A DNA stretch of 64,000 bases from an uncultured Vicinamibacterales bacterium (GTDB lineage Bacteria > Acidobacteriota > Vicinamibacteria > Vicinamibacterales > UBA8438). Numbering within the stretch: the stretch's first letter is position 1; each line of letters starts with the position of its first letter. The notes under the pieces were generated by a model. That model worked only from the letters and a program-made list of their open reading frames with translations, was not told the DNA's origin and did no database searches. The DNA lies in the NCBI GenBank assembly GCA_958295905.1, contig OY282382.1, positions 3,868,001 to 3,932,000 on the forward strand, written 5' to 3'. Positions 51,673 to 59,915 of the stretch are shown piece by piece. A program made the position numbers and the translations under genes.

Positions 51673-52410
51673 CTACGCGCGCTTCGAGGGCGACGTGGCG
51701 CCGATGCCCTCGTTGGCCGCGCGCATCGCCTCGTAGCGGCGGTCGAAGGCCTCCGGCACCTGCAGGACGTGCATCAGCTCGGTCAGCCGGTCGCCGCTCA
51801 CGACGAGGCGCAGCCGGAAGCGGCCCTCCCCCGCCTGCGCGCCGGTCCGCTCGTAGACGAACGTGTGGTCGACCCGCCCCCCTGGACGCTCGTCCAGGGA
51901 CGCCTCCACCGGCTCGTAACCGTCGAGCGCGACGTTCCAAGGCGCGCCGGCCCCGGCCTCGGCGATGGCGCGGGCCGTTTCGGCGTCGAGGGCCGCACCC
52001 TCCGCATCCTCCGCCAGCGTCTCCCGGAAGCCGTACGGCGCCCCGTCGGCACGGAAGCGCACCTCCGCCTCGCGCACCTCGCCCCCGCGGAAGTGCCGGA
52101 CGACCCACTGGTAGGGATGGAACGGACCGTCGCGCAGCAGCCCCGCGAACGCCTCCGGGCCGCCCCCTTCCAGCTCGACGAAGCTGCGGGCGCGGTCGTC
52201 CACGCGGAAGCTCGCCGCCTGCCGGTAGTCCGTCGGCCCCCAGCCGAGCCCGCCCGCGAGCCGCCGCGCCTCGGACAGGGCCGCAGTCCGGTCCATCTCG
52301 AGGTCGAGCTCCACGATCGAGAACGCACGCGGGAAGTTGACGACCGCGAATGCCGCGCACGCGGCGGAAAACGCCGCGAACGCCGCCCAGAAGACGGGTT
52401 TCCGGAACAT
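51673..52410 (-). CDS. N-terminal domain of a CPBP-type protease, membrane part missing
   Basis: A 245-residue protein with one N-terminal transmembrane segment (PVFWAAFAAFSAACAAFAVV) and an extracytoplasmic domain: FSIVELDLEMDRTAALSEAR, GWGPTDYRQAASFRVDD, YQWVVRHFRGGEVREAEVRF, GGRVDHTFVYERTG, RFRLRLVVSGDRLTELMHVL, PEAFDRRYEAMRAANEGIG. This pattern resembles the extracytoplasmic head of large CPBP-family intramembrane proteases of Acidobacteriota, which continue with many helices just after this last motif. Here the frame ends within 12 residues. AGGAGGTGA lies just before the ATG, so expression looks intact. Family link is from memory. Confidence 0.55.
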   Translation of the reverse strand: MFRKPVFWAAFAAFSAACAAFAVVNFPRAFSIVELDLEMDRTAALSEARRLAGGLGWGPTDYRQAASFRVDDRARSFVELEGGGPEAFAGLLRDGPFHPYQWVVRHFRGGEVREAEVRFRADGAPYGFRETLAEDAEGAALDAETARAIAEAGAGAPWNVALDGYEPVEASLDERPGGRVDHTFVYERTGAQAGEGRFRLRLVVSGDRLTELMHVLQVPEAFDRRYEAMRAANEGIGATSPSKRA

Positions 52411-52701
52411 GGGTCACCTCCTGCCGAGGCGCGGTCCGCCGCCGCCGCCCGCCGTCCCCCGCAGCCGGCGCGAAACCTTGTACATCTTGCCGGCGCCCAT
52501 GACAAGGCCGAGAGAGCATTCCAGGGCGGTGGGGCACGGCATCCAGGACCGTATCGGCGCGCACGGTGCCGCATGCCGCTCCCGGAAGCAGACGGCACCC
52601 CGTGCGAGACTCGTGCGGACGCTGCTCCGGAGGGTCGCACTCCGCGAACGCCGCAACGCCGTCTTGCGGAGACGACCGGCAGGGTTTAGGGTAGACCCTT
52701 G
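52411..52701. other. divergent intergenic region
   Basis: 291 bp between the truncated CPBP-type gene and the secreted BNR-like gene. A CCTTGT/ACAAGG inverted repeat lies near 52474-52505. No supported gene or clear promoter. Confidence 0.3.
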
Positions 52702-53829
52702 ATGGCCAAGCTGCTTCGATGGGGCTGTGCGGCGGCCGCCTGCCTGACGTTGGGTCCCGCCTGGGCGGGCCTCTCCCCGCGCGGAGCGGTCGTGACGCTG
52801 CGGACTCCCGACGGCGGCCGCCTGCCCCGGGCGGTGGTCGACGCCGACGAAACGCTGCACCTCGCGTACGTCCGGGGAGAAGCGAACGGCGCGAACCTCT
52901 TCCACGTGACGCGCGCGTCCGGCGCCCCGGCCTGGTCCGAGCCGCGGCGGGTCAACCGCCGGGAGCGCTCGGTCTCCGGGGTGGGACCGATCGACGGCGG
53001 ACAGCTTGCGCTCGGCCCCGACAACCGGCTCCACCTGGTCTGGCTCCAGCGCGAACCGGCGGGGTTCTTCTATTCGCGGAGCCGCGCGGACGGATCGGGC
53101 TTCGAGCCGCCGCGGAATCTGTCGGCCGGCCAGGCGGACGGGGCCGAAGCGGGTCCGGCCGTCGCCGTCGACGGCGGCGGCTACGTCTTCGTCTTCTGGC
53201 ATGCCGGCGCGGTCGAGGACGCCCGGCGCGGCGTGTACCTGAGGGTGTCGCGCGACGGCGGGACGACCTTCGAGCCGGCGCGCCGCGTCAGCCGGCCCGC
53301 CGAGGGGGCCTGCGCCTGCTGCGGCCTTGCCGCGATGCGCGATCCGAAGGGCGCCGTCCACGTCTCGTACCGGGGCGCGGGTGACAACGTGCGTCGGGGA
53401 CAACGACTGCTGACGTCGACCGATCGGGGCCGCACCTTCTCCGATCGGCTGGCGCATCCGTGGGAGCTCGGGGCATGCCCCGTGTCGACCACGAGCCTGT
53501 CCGCCGGCCCCGGCGTCCTGACGGCGGCGTGGGAAACGCGCGGACAGGTCCACTTCGCCGACGTCGACCGGCTCGACGCGGTCCTCACGCCGCCGGGAGA
53601 GGCGCGGTTCCGGCGCAAGAATCCCGCGGTGGCGGTGGATTCCCGAGGCGACACCCTGCTCGTCTGGGGCGACGGACCCGGCTTCAGCTTCGGGGGCTCG
53701 CTCCACTGGCAGGTCTTCGACGACGCCGGCCGTCCGGTCGGAGAACCGGGCGGCGGGCCGGACACGATACTCACCGGAAGCACATCGGCCGCGGTGGTTC
53801 AGGATGGTCGGTTCGTCGTCATCTTCTAG
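52702..53829 (+). CDS. secreted sialidase-like/BNR beta-propeller protein
   Basis: A 375-residue exported protein. A signal sequence (LLRWGCAAAACLTLGPAWA) precedes a six-bladed-propeller-like series: AVVDADETLHLAYVRG, LALGPDNRLHLVWLQRE, VAVDGGGYVFVFWHAG, Asp-box-like SRDGGTTFEPARRVS and STDRGRTFSDRLAHP, VAVDSRGDTLLVWGDG. A double-Cys motif CACCGLAAM occurs near residue 210, seen in related acidobacterial exo-alpha-sialidase-like proteins. Catalytic Arg triad and Asp of true sialidases were not located, so enzyme activity is unproved. The TAG stop is the first triplet before a family C element. Confidence 0.72.
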   Translation: MAKLLRWGCAAAACLTLGPAWAGLSPRGAVVTLRTPDGGRLPRAVVDADETLHLAYVRGEANGANLFHVTRASGAPAWSEPRRVNRRERSVSGVGPIDGGQLALGPDNRLHLVWLQREPAGFFYSRSRADGSGFEPPRNLSAGQADGAEAGPAVAVDGGGYVFVFWHAGAVEDARRGVYLRVSRDGGTTFEPARRVSRPAEGACACCGLAAMRDPKGAVHVSYRGAGDNVRRGQRLLTSTDRGRTFSDRLAHPWELGACPVSTTSLSAGPGVLTAAWETRGQVHFADVDRLDAVLTPPGEARFRRKNPAVAVDSRGDTLLVWGDGPGFSFGGSLHWQVFDDAGRPVGEPGGGPDTILTGSTSAAVVQDGRFVVIF

Positions 53830-54279
53830 CAGCCGTGGTGAGAGTCCCCGCTGCCTTCGAGCAGCGATGCCTCCCGCCTGACTGCGTTGTTCGTCGGTTA
53901 CCTCTATGCTCCAACCGTCGTGATCGGGGGACGCCGGTCACCCCAACGCCATGAAACGTCGGGACCTGTTTCACAGCGGGTATGCGCCCCTCCTCCCGCC
54001 TTGTCAGGCACGGGCGTTCTTGGCCCAGGACCATCCCACGCTCCGCCACCGCCGTGCGCAGGCAGCATTGCGGCGGGTCCTGGGGGCTCCGGACGTGCGG
54101 AATCGTGGGTCTCACGTGGTGCCGGCCGGTCGGCAAGACGGTGGCGCCCCCTCGAATCGGGGGCGGGCCGTCACGCGCCGTCAGCGTGGGATGCCCCTGG
54201 TTCTTGGCCCGCGGGCGCTCGTCGGCCCGCGGGCGCCCGCGCCGCTCCCGGTGCGACGCGGGGTTTCACCACGGGCCGC
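53830..54279 (-). repeat. family C element C3 (inverted), split by B3
   Basis: Reads in reverse: right end CAGCCGTGGTGAGAGTCCCC at 53830, CTTCGAGCAGCGATGCCTCC, GCGTTGTTCGTCGGTTACC, CATGAAACGTCGGGACCTG, TTGTCAGGCACGGGCGTTCT up to 54026; then, after B3, TTCTTGGCCCGCGGGCGC ... CGGGGTTTCACCACGGGCCG to 54279. It starts right after the BNR-like gene's stop. The remaining 54280-54398 holds a GGAGGATT ribosome-binding site for the cytochrome gene. Confidence 0.82.
54027..54199 (-). repeat. family B MITE-like element B3, nested in C3
   Basis: Exactly 173 bp, inverted relative to B2. Ends AGGACCATCCCACGCTCCGC and CAGCGTGGGATGCCCCTG. An 11-bp direct repeat GTTCTTGGCCC flanks it (54016-54026 and 54200-54210), and it interrupts the family C element. 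Confidence 0.92.
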
Positions 54280-54398
54280 CGGGACCCTGCGCCGCGAAAC
54301 GGCGCGGACTCCTGTTAGGATGGGTTCGACGGACCACCGCGCCGCAAGGCGCCACGTCTGGGTCGGAAGCCGTGGTGGCGGGCTCGGGAGGATTCTCC

Positions 54399-55346
54399 AT
54401 GCGCGTGATTCGACGGGGTCGGAGAGCGGTTCGCGGAGCACGGGCCGCCGTCCGGCGCGCCGGCGCGCTCGCCGGAGCGTTGGTCCTCACCGGACACGCC
54501 GCGCAATCGCAGGACCTGGCGGAAGGCGTGTACTCCGCCGAGCAGGCTGCCCGCGGCCGGGAGGTCTACCAAGATCAATGCGCGACCTGCCACGGGGACG
54601 CGCTGGAAGGCAGCGTCGGGCCCCCGCTGGCCGGAGACGGCTTCCGGTCGGTCTGGAGCGCGCGCCCGATGGCGGATCTCGTCGACAAGATCCACAACAC
54701 CATGCCGCTGCAGGCGCCGGCGCCCCTCTCCCGGCAGGAATCTCTGGATCTGGCGGCCTACATCCTCGAGGCCGGCGGATTCCCGGCCGCGCAGGCCGAG
54801 CTGACCGACGCCGCCCTGCCGGGGATCGCGCTTCCCGCAGCGCCGACCGCTTCCGCCGCCGGCGGGGACCTTGCCGTCGCACCGATCGCCAACCTCGCCC
54901 AGTTGATGCGGGCTATCGCCTTTCCCGCCTCCAACATCGTCTTCAACGTGCAGATCAAGGACCCTGCGGCCGACGTGCCGCCGCCGACGGGGGCCAGGTC
55001 CTTCGACTTCGTCGAGTGGGGATCCACGGTCTATCCGGGATGGGAGGCCATCGATCTGGCCGCGCTGGCCCTCGCCGAGTCGGCGCCCCTCTTCCTGGCG
55101 CCCGGGCGCCGGTGCGAGAACGGCCGGCCCGTCCCCGTGGACCGGGCCGACTGGAGGCAGTACACCGAGGCGGTCGTGGAAGCGGGACGGGCCGCGTTTC
55201 GGGCGTCGCAATCGAGGAGCGTCGACGCGGTCCTGGAGGTCGTCGACCAGCTCAACGACGCCTGCGCGAACTGCCACCGAGTCTATCGTGACGCGGGCGC
55301 CGAAGGGCGCGGGGTGGGAACCGACCGCTGCCGGCAGGACCCCTGA
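54399..55346 (+). CDS. exported di-heme c-type cytochrome
   Basis: A 315-residue periplasmic cytochrome. A basic head and signal (AGALAGALVLTGHAAQS) precede a class I cytochrome c domain (~45-125) with heme motif CATCHGD and distal Met candidate IHNTMPLQAP. A second region (~165-300) ends with CANCHRVYRD, a cytochrome c'/cytochrome c-556-like C-terminal heme site, preceded by SFDFVEWGSTVYPGWEAIDL. The fusion is unusual: the two halves belong to different cytochrome types. GGGAGG lies 9 nt before the ATG. No partner oxidase or dehydrogenase is adjacent. Confidence 0.85.
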   Translation: MRVIRRGRRAVRGARAAVRRAGALAGALVLTGHAAQSQDLAEGVYSAEQAARGREVYQDQCATCHGDALEGSVGPPLAGDGFRSVWSARPMADLVDKIHNTMPLQAPAPLSRQESLDLAAYILEAGGFPAAQAELTDAALPGIALPAAPTASAAGGDLAVAPIANLAQLMRAIAFPASNIVFNVQIKDPAADVPPPTGARSFDFVEWGSTVYPGWEAIDLAALALAESAPLFLAPGRRCENGRPVPVDRADWRQYTEAVVEAGRAAFRASQSRSVDAVLEVVDQLNDACANCHRVYRDAGAEGRGVGTDRCRQDP

Positions 55347-55484
55347 CCACGGATCGGCCGCGGGTCTCGGGGGCGGGCGCCGCGGGGGGACATAACTCTC
55401 CATGCCCTTCAGTGATGCCGCATGGGTCACACGATGCCGCCAGCCGGCGGGATGCCGGCGGCGGGCGAAGCCGGGAGGATAACG

Positions 55485-56141
55485 ATGCGCCTGATTCCAG
55501 CCGTTGCGACGGCGTCGCTACTGTTCCTCGCCGCGCCGGGTTCGGCGCAGGACTGGACCGAGTACGCCAGCCAGGCGGATCGGTTCACCTGCAACTTTCC
55601 GGGCGAGCCGGAGGTCACGGAAGCCACCTGGGTCTCCGAGTTCGGGGCCGAGCTGCCGGCGCGCGTCTATGCCGCCGACGTCGGTCCGAGCCGCTACACG
55701 GTGACCGTGGCCGACTACAACCACGTCGAACGGATACTCGTCGAACGGGCCGCGGACTGCCCGCCGGGCGCGGAACGCTGCAGCGGCGGCGGGCTCACCG
55801 GCGAGGGGTACTGGCGGCACGATCTGCTCGGCGCGATGCTCTACGCGACCTGGACGTTCCTGCAGCGGGACGCCGAGGCGACACACCTGGGCTACAACTC
55901 CGTCGATCGCGTCGAGGGGTATCAGCTACATCTCACCAACGCCGACCAGTCCCGCACCTACGTGTCGATCTACATGCACGAGAACAAGCTCTATGTTCTG
56001 GAGGGGACCGTCCCGCGGGGCTACCCGGAGCCGGCGCTCTTTCAACAGTCGCTGGGTTGGCTCGACGAGAACGGAAGGGGGCTTCGCTATCAGTCGACCT
56101 ACTCCAACGGATTCCCGGCCCCGCCCCCCGTCGAGCGATAG
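55485..56141 (+). CDS. secreted protein of unknown function
   Basis: A 218-residue exported protein with a clear signal (MRLIPAVATASLLFLAAPGS, cut before QDWTEYAS). The mature part has paired strands: DRFTCNFPGEPEVTEATWVS, YTVTVADYNHVERILVERA, a Cys pair in ADCPPGAERCSGGG, then LYATWTFLQRDAEATHLGYN and LYVLEGTVPRGYPEPALFQQ. I do not recognise a named family; the fold looks like single-domain beta-rich secreted proteins with a stress-type F-x-C-x-F-P-G-E-P-E motif. GGGAGGA lies 5 nt before the ATG. Its TAG stop is fused to family C element C4. Confidence 0.7.
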   Translation: MRLIPAVATASLLFLAAPGSAQDWTEYASQADRFTCNFPGEPEVTEATWVSEFGAELPARVYAADVGPSRYTVTVADYNHVERILVERAADCPPGAERCSGGGLTGEGYWRHDLLGAMLYATWTFLQRDAEATHLGYNSVDRVEGYQLHLTNADQSRTYVSIYMHENKLYVLEGTVPRGYPEPALFQQSLGWLDENGRGLRYQSTYSNGFPAPPPVER

Positions 56142-56420
56142 CAGCCCGCGGTGGCACCCCGCGTTGCTCCGTAGAGCCGGCGGGGGCGCCGGCGGGCTGA
56201 AGGGTGCCAGCGGGCCAGGAACGCCCGTCCGCGGGCAAGAACGCCCGTGCCTGACAGGTGTGAGGCGGGCGCATAATGCTGTGAAACATGTCCCGACGTT
56301 CGTGGCGTCGGGGTGATCGGCGTCCCCGATCATGACGGTTTGGGCATCGGTAACCGACGAGCAACGCAGTCGGGCGGGATGCATCGCCGCTCGAAGGCAG
56401 CGGGGCCTCACCACGGGCTG
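56142..56420 (+). repeat. family C element C4, complete reference copy (279 bp)
   Basis: Inverted ends CAGCCCGCGGTGGCACCCCG and GCGGGGCCTCACCACGGGCTG-like right end (56400-56420). Internal landmarks: GCCCGTGCCTGACAGG, GCGCATAATGCTGTGAAAC, CGACGTTCGTGGCGTCGGGG hairpin, GATCATGACGGTTTGGGCAT, CCGACGAGCAACGCAGTCG. The preceding gene's TAG stop abuts the left end. No coding frame. Confidence 0.85.
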
Positions 56421-56474
56421 ATTGGGGCGGTCGTCTTGTTGCGCGGTTCCGGAAAACGAGGCAGGAGGGACAGC

Positions 56475-56870
56475 ATGCGATTTCAACTGAGTCTGGCCGC
56501 CGTCTGTGCGGCTTCCTTCGCGTTGCCGGCCTGGGGACACCATTCCCACGGCAACTACTCGGACACGTTCACGGACATCGAGGGCGTGGTCACCGAGCTG
56601 CACCTGCTGGTCCCGCACTCCTGGCTCTATCTGGAGGTCGAGGGCCCCGACGGTCAGCCGCAGGTATGGGCGCTGGAAGCCACCAGCCGCAACGGACTCG
56701 CAGACATCGGCGTCACGCGCGACTACGTCCGACCCGGCGACCCCGTCAAGGCGCGCTGCCACCCCGTCAGGGACGGCTCCCCCGGGTGTCTTCTCGGGTT
56801 CCTGAAGGCGAGCGACGGATCCGTCAAGGACTGGGACGGCGGGAACGCGCCCGCCCCCGACGACTTCTAG
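56475..56870 (+). CDS. DUF6152-family exported protein
   Basis: A 131-residue exported protein: signal LSLAAVCAASFALPAWG followed by the family hallmark HHSHGNYSDTFTDIEG. The core VTELHLLVPHSWLYLEVEGP, WALEATSRNGLADIGVTRDY, VRPGDPVKARCHPVRDGSPG matches DUF6152, a small OB-like secreted domain common in Acidobacteriota and Proteobacteria, function unknown. AGGAGGGA precedes the ATG at 56475. The last ~90 bp of the gene are duplicated directly downstream. Confidence 0.87.
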   Translation: MRFQLSLAAVCAASFALPAWGHHSHGNYSDTFTDIEGVVTELHLLVPHSWLYLEVEGPDGQPQVWALEATSRNGLADIGVTRDYVRPGDPVKARCHPVRDGSPGCLLGFLKASDGSVKDWDGGNAPAPDDF

Positions 56871-57188
56871 CGGTTCCGGGTGTCTTCTCGGACCTGAAGG
56901 CGAGCGGCGGATCCGTCAAGGACCGGGACGGCGGGAACGCGCCCGCCCCCGACGACTTCCAGCGGTTCCGGTCCCGGTGCGGGTCCGCAACCCCGGAGGG
57001 GCGTCGGCAGGGTCCTGCGCGCACGCGGCCCTGATCCCTGCCGGACCGGCGGTACTTGCGCTGCGGCCCCGGAGTTCGGATGGCCTCTCGATCACCCGAC
57101 CGCCGCCCGCTCGCGGAGCTTCGAGTGGACACTGACGGTATCACCCTCGTTCGGTCCTCTCGATCACCCGACCGCCGCCCGCTCGCGG
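56784..57188. repeat. direct duplications 3' of the DUF6152 gene
   Basis: A 94-bp-period duplication (56784-56877 and 56878-56974) copies the DUF6152 gene's 3' end, with shared GGGTGTCTTCTCGG and GACGGCGGGAACGCGCCC; the second copy has lost the stop. Further on CTCTCGATCACCCGACCGCC and CGCTCGCGG occur twice (57085 and 57157, period 72). The 353 bp to the next gene hold nothing else I can support. Confidence 0.85.
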
Positions 57189-57223
57189 GGCTCCCTTCCG
57201 GCGCGCGTGGTACGCTTCGGGCC

Positions 57224-58309
57224 ATGAGCACATCGCGCATAGCGCCGGCGTGGCCGATGCCGTTGTCCTTCTTGCTTCTCCTTGCCGCGGTGGCCGTCTC
57301 GGCCGGTCCGGCGGGGGCGCAACCCGACATCGCGCCGCAGAACGACGCGCCGAATCCGTACGTCACCGTTCGCGACTGGGCGAGGTTACCCGACGGCCGC
57401 GGGTGGGGGTCGACCGGGGGCGTCGACATGGACCGGGACGGTCGCCACGTGTGGGTGGCGGAGCGCTGCGGCGGCAACTCGTGCGCGGGGAGCGGGCTCG
57501 ACCCGGTGCTGAAGCTCGACCCCGCGGGCGCGCTCGTCGCCAGCTTCGGCGCGGGTCTGATGATCCAGCCGCACGGGTTGCACGTGGACCCCGACGGCAA
57601 CGTCTGGGTGACCGACGCCCAGGGACCCGACGGCGTCGACCCCGACCGCGGGGGCAAGGGCCACGTCGTCCTGAAGTTCAACCCGGACGGCGAGCTGCTG
57701 ATGACCCTGGGCACACCGGGGGTCGGCGCGGCCGGGCGCCGCACCCTCGACCAGCCGTGCGACGTCGTGGTTGCCGACGACGGCACGATCTACGTCGCGG
57801 ACGGCCACGGCGGCCAGCTTCCCGGCGCCGGGCCCCACACGACGGCGCGCGTCGTCAAGTTCGCGCCGGACGGCCGCTATCTGACGGAATGGGGCTCGCA
57901 CGGCAGCGGGCCGGGCCGGTTCCGCACGCCGCATGCGATCGACCTCGACTCGCGGGGCCGCGTGGTGGTCGCCGACCGGGGCAACGACCGGCTCCAAGTG
58001 TTCGATCCCGACGGCGTCTTTCTGGAGGAGTTCTACCAGTACAGCCGGCCGAGCGGCTTCCACATCGCGGACGACGACACCGTATACGTCGCCGACTCGG
58101 CGTCGTCGCGCAACGGCCAGCATCCGGGATGGGAGTACGGAATCCGCATCGGCAACCTCCGCACCGGGTCGCTCGACGCGTTCATCGACGGCTCGAACCC
58201 CGAGGGGGTGACCGTCGCCGCCGACGGGACGGTCTACGGTGCGGTCGTCGCGTTCGGAGGCGCCCTCCTCCAGTACGTGCGGCCGGACGGGCCGGCCGGC
58301 GGGCGGTGA
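57224..58309 (+). CDS. secreted NHL-repeat beta-propeller protein
   Basis: A 361-residue exported protein; signal MPLSFLLLLAAVAVSAGPAG and QPDIAPQND. The propeller has NHL-type blades: DMDRDGRHVWVAERCGG, HGLHVDPDGNVWVTDAQGPD, QPCDVVVADDGTIYVADGHG, TPHAIDLDSRGRVVVADRGN then DRLQVFDPDGVFLEEFYQYS, and PSGFHIADDDTVYVADSAS. This resembles peptidyl-alpha-hydroxyglycine lyase-like and scaffold propellers; no catalytic assignment is possible. A Cys pair (CGGNSC) is conserved-looking. ATG at 57224 lies 7 nt after TACGCT, with no Shine-Dalgarno. Confidence 0.82.
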   Translation: MSTSRIAPAWPMPLSFLLLLAAVAVSAGPAGAQPDIAPQNDAPNPYVTVRDWARLPDGRGWGSTGGVDMDRDGRHVWVAERCGGNSCAGSGLDPVLKLDPAGALVASFGAGLMIQPHGLHVDPDGNVWVTDAQGPDGVDPDRGGKGHVVLKFNPDGELLMTLGTPGVGAAGRRTLDQPCDVVVADDGTIYVADGHGGQLPGAGPHTTARVVKFAPDGRYLTEWGSHGSGPGRFRTPHAIDLDSRGRVVVADRGNDRLQVFDPDGVFLEEFYQYSRPSGFHIADDDTVYVADSASSRNGQHPGWEYGIRIGNLRTGSLDAFIDGSNPEGVTVAADGTVYGAVVAFGGALLQYVRPDGPAGGR

Positions 58310-58340
58310 AAGCTTCGAGAACCCGCATCCCTCGAACTGC

Positions 58341-58505
58341 AGGACCATCCCAAGCTCCGCCAACGCCGTGCGCCGGCGGAATCGTGGCGGGTCCTGGGGC
58401 GCCGGATGTGGGTCTCACGCGGCGCCGGCCGGTCGGCAAGACGGTGGCGACCCCTCGAATCGGGGGCGAGAGCTGTCACGCGCAGTCAGCGTGGGATGCT
58501 CCTGG
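58341..58505 (-). repeat. family B MITE-like element B4
   Basis: 165 bp, inverted orientation, a few bases shorter inside than other copies. Flanked by the 10-bp direct repeat CTCGAACTGC (58331-58340 and 58506-58515). Ends AGGACCATCCCAAGCTCCGC and CAGCGTGGGATGCTCCTGG. The rest of the 371-bp gap includes TTACAGT near 58542, a possible -10 for the next gene. Confidence 0.88.
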
Positions 58506-58680
58506 CTCGAACTGCGATTCCCCCCTGCCGGACCCGGGCAGGTTACAGTAGGCTGGAGCCGATCGAAACGGTGCAATCACGCGGCGGGCGCGAATGGCCC
58601 CGGCGTCCGCCGCCATTCGCGCCGGGAGTCCGCTCGCCGCGGAGCTCCCCCGCGCCCAAGAAGAGAAGAAAGGCATCACG

Positions 58681-59742
58681 ATGCAGCGCACACCCTCGCT
58701 TCCCGCCCGGTCGGGCGTCGGCCGTCTCGCCGCCCTCGCCGCCGCCATGCTCGTGGCCCTGCCCCTGGCCGGGCTCGCGCAGGCGTCGGGCAACCTGGAC
58801 ATCTACTGGATCGACGTGGAGGGCGGCGCGGCGACGCTGGTGGTCACCCCGGCCCGCGAATCGGTGCTGATGGACACCGGCTGGCCGCGGCCCGACGCCC
58901 GCGACGCCCTGCGCATCCAGGCCGCGATGGACGACGCGGGGATCGACCGCATCGACTACCTGCTGTTCTCGCACTTCCACGGCGACCACGTCGGCGGCCT
59001 GCCGGCCCTGGCCGAGCGGGTCCCCATCGGCGCGATCGTCGACCACGGTGACAGCGTCGAGCTCGGCAGCCCGCGCGGCCAGGCCCTGTGGGACGAGTAC
59101 ATCGGCCTCGCCGCCGACCGGCGCCGCTCGGTGACGCCCGGAGACAAACTGCCCCTCGATCGCCTCGAGCTGACGTTCGTGGCGTCGCACCGGGAGCTCG
59201 TCGACGCCCTCGAGCCGCAGATGCCGAACCCGCTCTGCGACGGCGTCGCGCCCCCCGACCCCGACATGGGCGAGAACGGGCACAGCCTGGGCTATCTGCT
59301 GTCGCTCGGGGCGTTCCAGTTCCTCAACCTCGGCGACCTGACCCCCGACCGCGAGCACGCGTTGGCATGCCCCGAGAACCGGCTGGGGGTCGTCGACCTG
59401 TGGCAGGTGCCCCACCACGGCGGTTACGGCGCCATCCGTCCCGAACTCGCGGCGGTGCTGCAGCCCACGGTGGCGGTCGTCAACAACGGCCCCCGCAAGG
59501 GGGGCACGCCGGAGTCGCTGGCCGTCGTCCAGGGCACGGCGGAGGTCGGCGACGTCTGGCAGGCCCACCGAACCCTGACCGACGACGCCGCCAACAACAC
59601 CGACGAGGCGCTCATCGCCAACCTCACGGAAGAGGATGACTGCGAGGGACACTGGATCAAGGCCACGGTGGCGCCCGACGGCCGGAGCTGGTCGATGACC
59701 AACGGCCGGACCGGCTACAGCCGGACGTATCAGTCCCGGTAG
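58681..59742 (+). CDS. exported metallo-beta-lactamase-fold protein (ComEC-C-like)
   Basis: A 353-residue exported protein with signal LAALAAAMLVALPLAGLAQA. The MBL fold begins LDIYWIDVEGGAATLVVTPA, then LMDTGWPRP and the zinc motif FSHFHGDHVGGL near residue 100; LNLGDLTPDREHALACPENR and VPHHGGYGAIRPEL supply later metal ligands. The N-terminal D-V-G-G-x-A layout resembles the ComEC/Rec2 hydrolase domain, i.e. a secreted hydrolase or nuclease of unknown substrate. ATG at 58681 follows GAAGAGAAGAAAGG. A Cys pair (C-x-n-C) appears in the long insertion. Confidence 0.85.
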   Translation: MQRTPSLPARSGVGRLAALAAAMLVALPLAGLAQASGNLDIYWIDVEGGAATLVVTPARESVLMDTGWPRPDARDALRIQAAMDDAGIDRIDYLLFSHFHGDHVGGLPALAERVPIGAIVDHGDSVELGSPRGQALWDEYIGLAADRRRSVTPGDKLPLDRLELTFVASHRELVDALEPQMPNPLCDGVAPPDPDMGENGHSLGYLLSLGAFQFLNLGDLTPDREHALACPENRLGVVDLWQVPHHGGYGAIRPELAAVLQPTVAVVNNGPRKGGTPESLAVVQGTAEVGDVWQAHRTLTDDAANNTDEALIANLTEEDDCEGHWIKATVAPDGRSWSMTNGRTGYSRTYQSR

Positions 59743-59915
59743 CGCGACCTTGCAGTCGCGTCGGGGGTTTCGCTGCGTGAAACGCCTTACGGCGCAAGCC
59801 CCTGGGCGCGGGCCGCGATCGGCCGGTCGGATCACGGCGGCACGGCCGTCGATCCGGCCGGTCAGGAGAGCGCGGTCCGCACGGGGACCATCACCGGCCG
59901 TGTTATTCTTGACGC

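Noticed and set aside
49685..52564. One giant minus-strand gene covering the BCCT transporter and upstream DNA
   Set aside because: Only the part from 51232 has transporter sequence; the upstream ~1.3 kb is the shadow of the CPBP-type gene and the 46-residue ORF in another frame.
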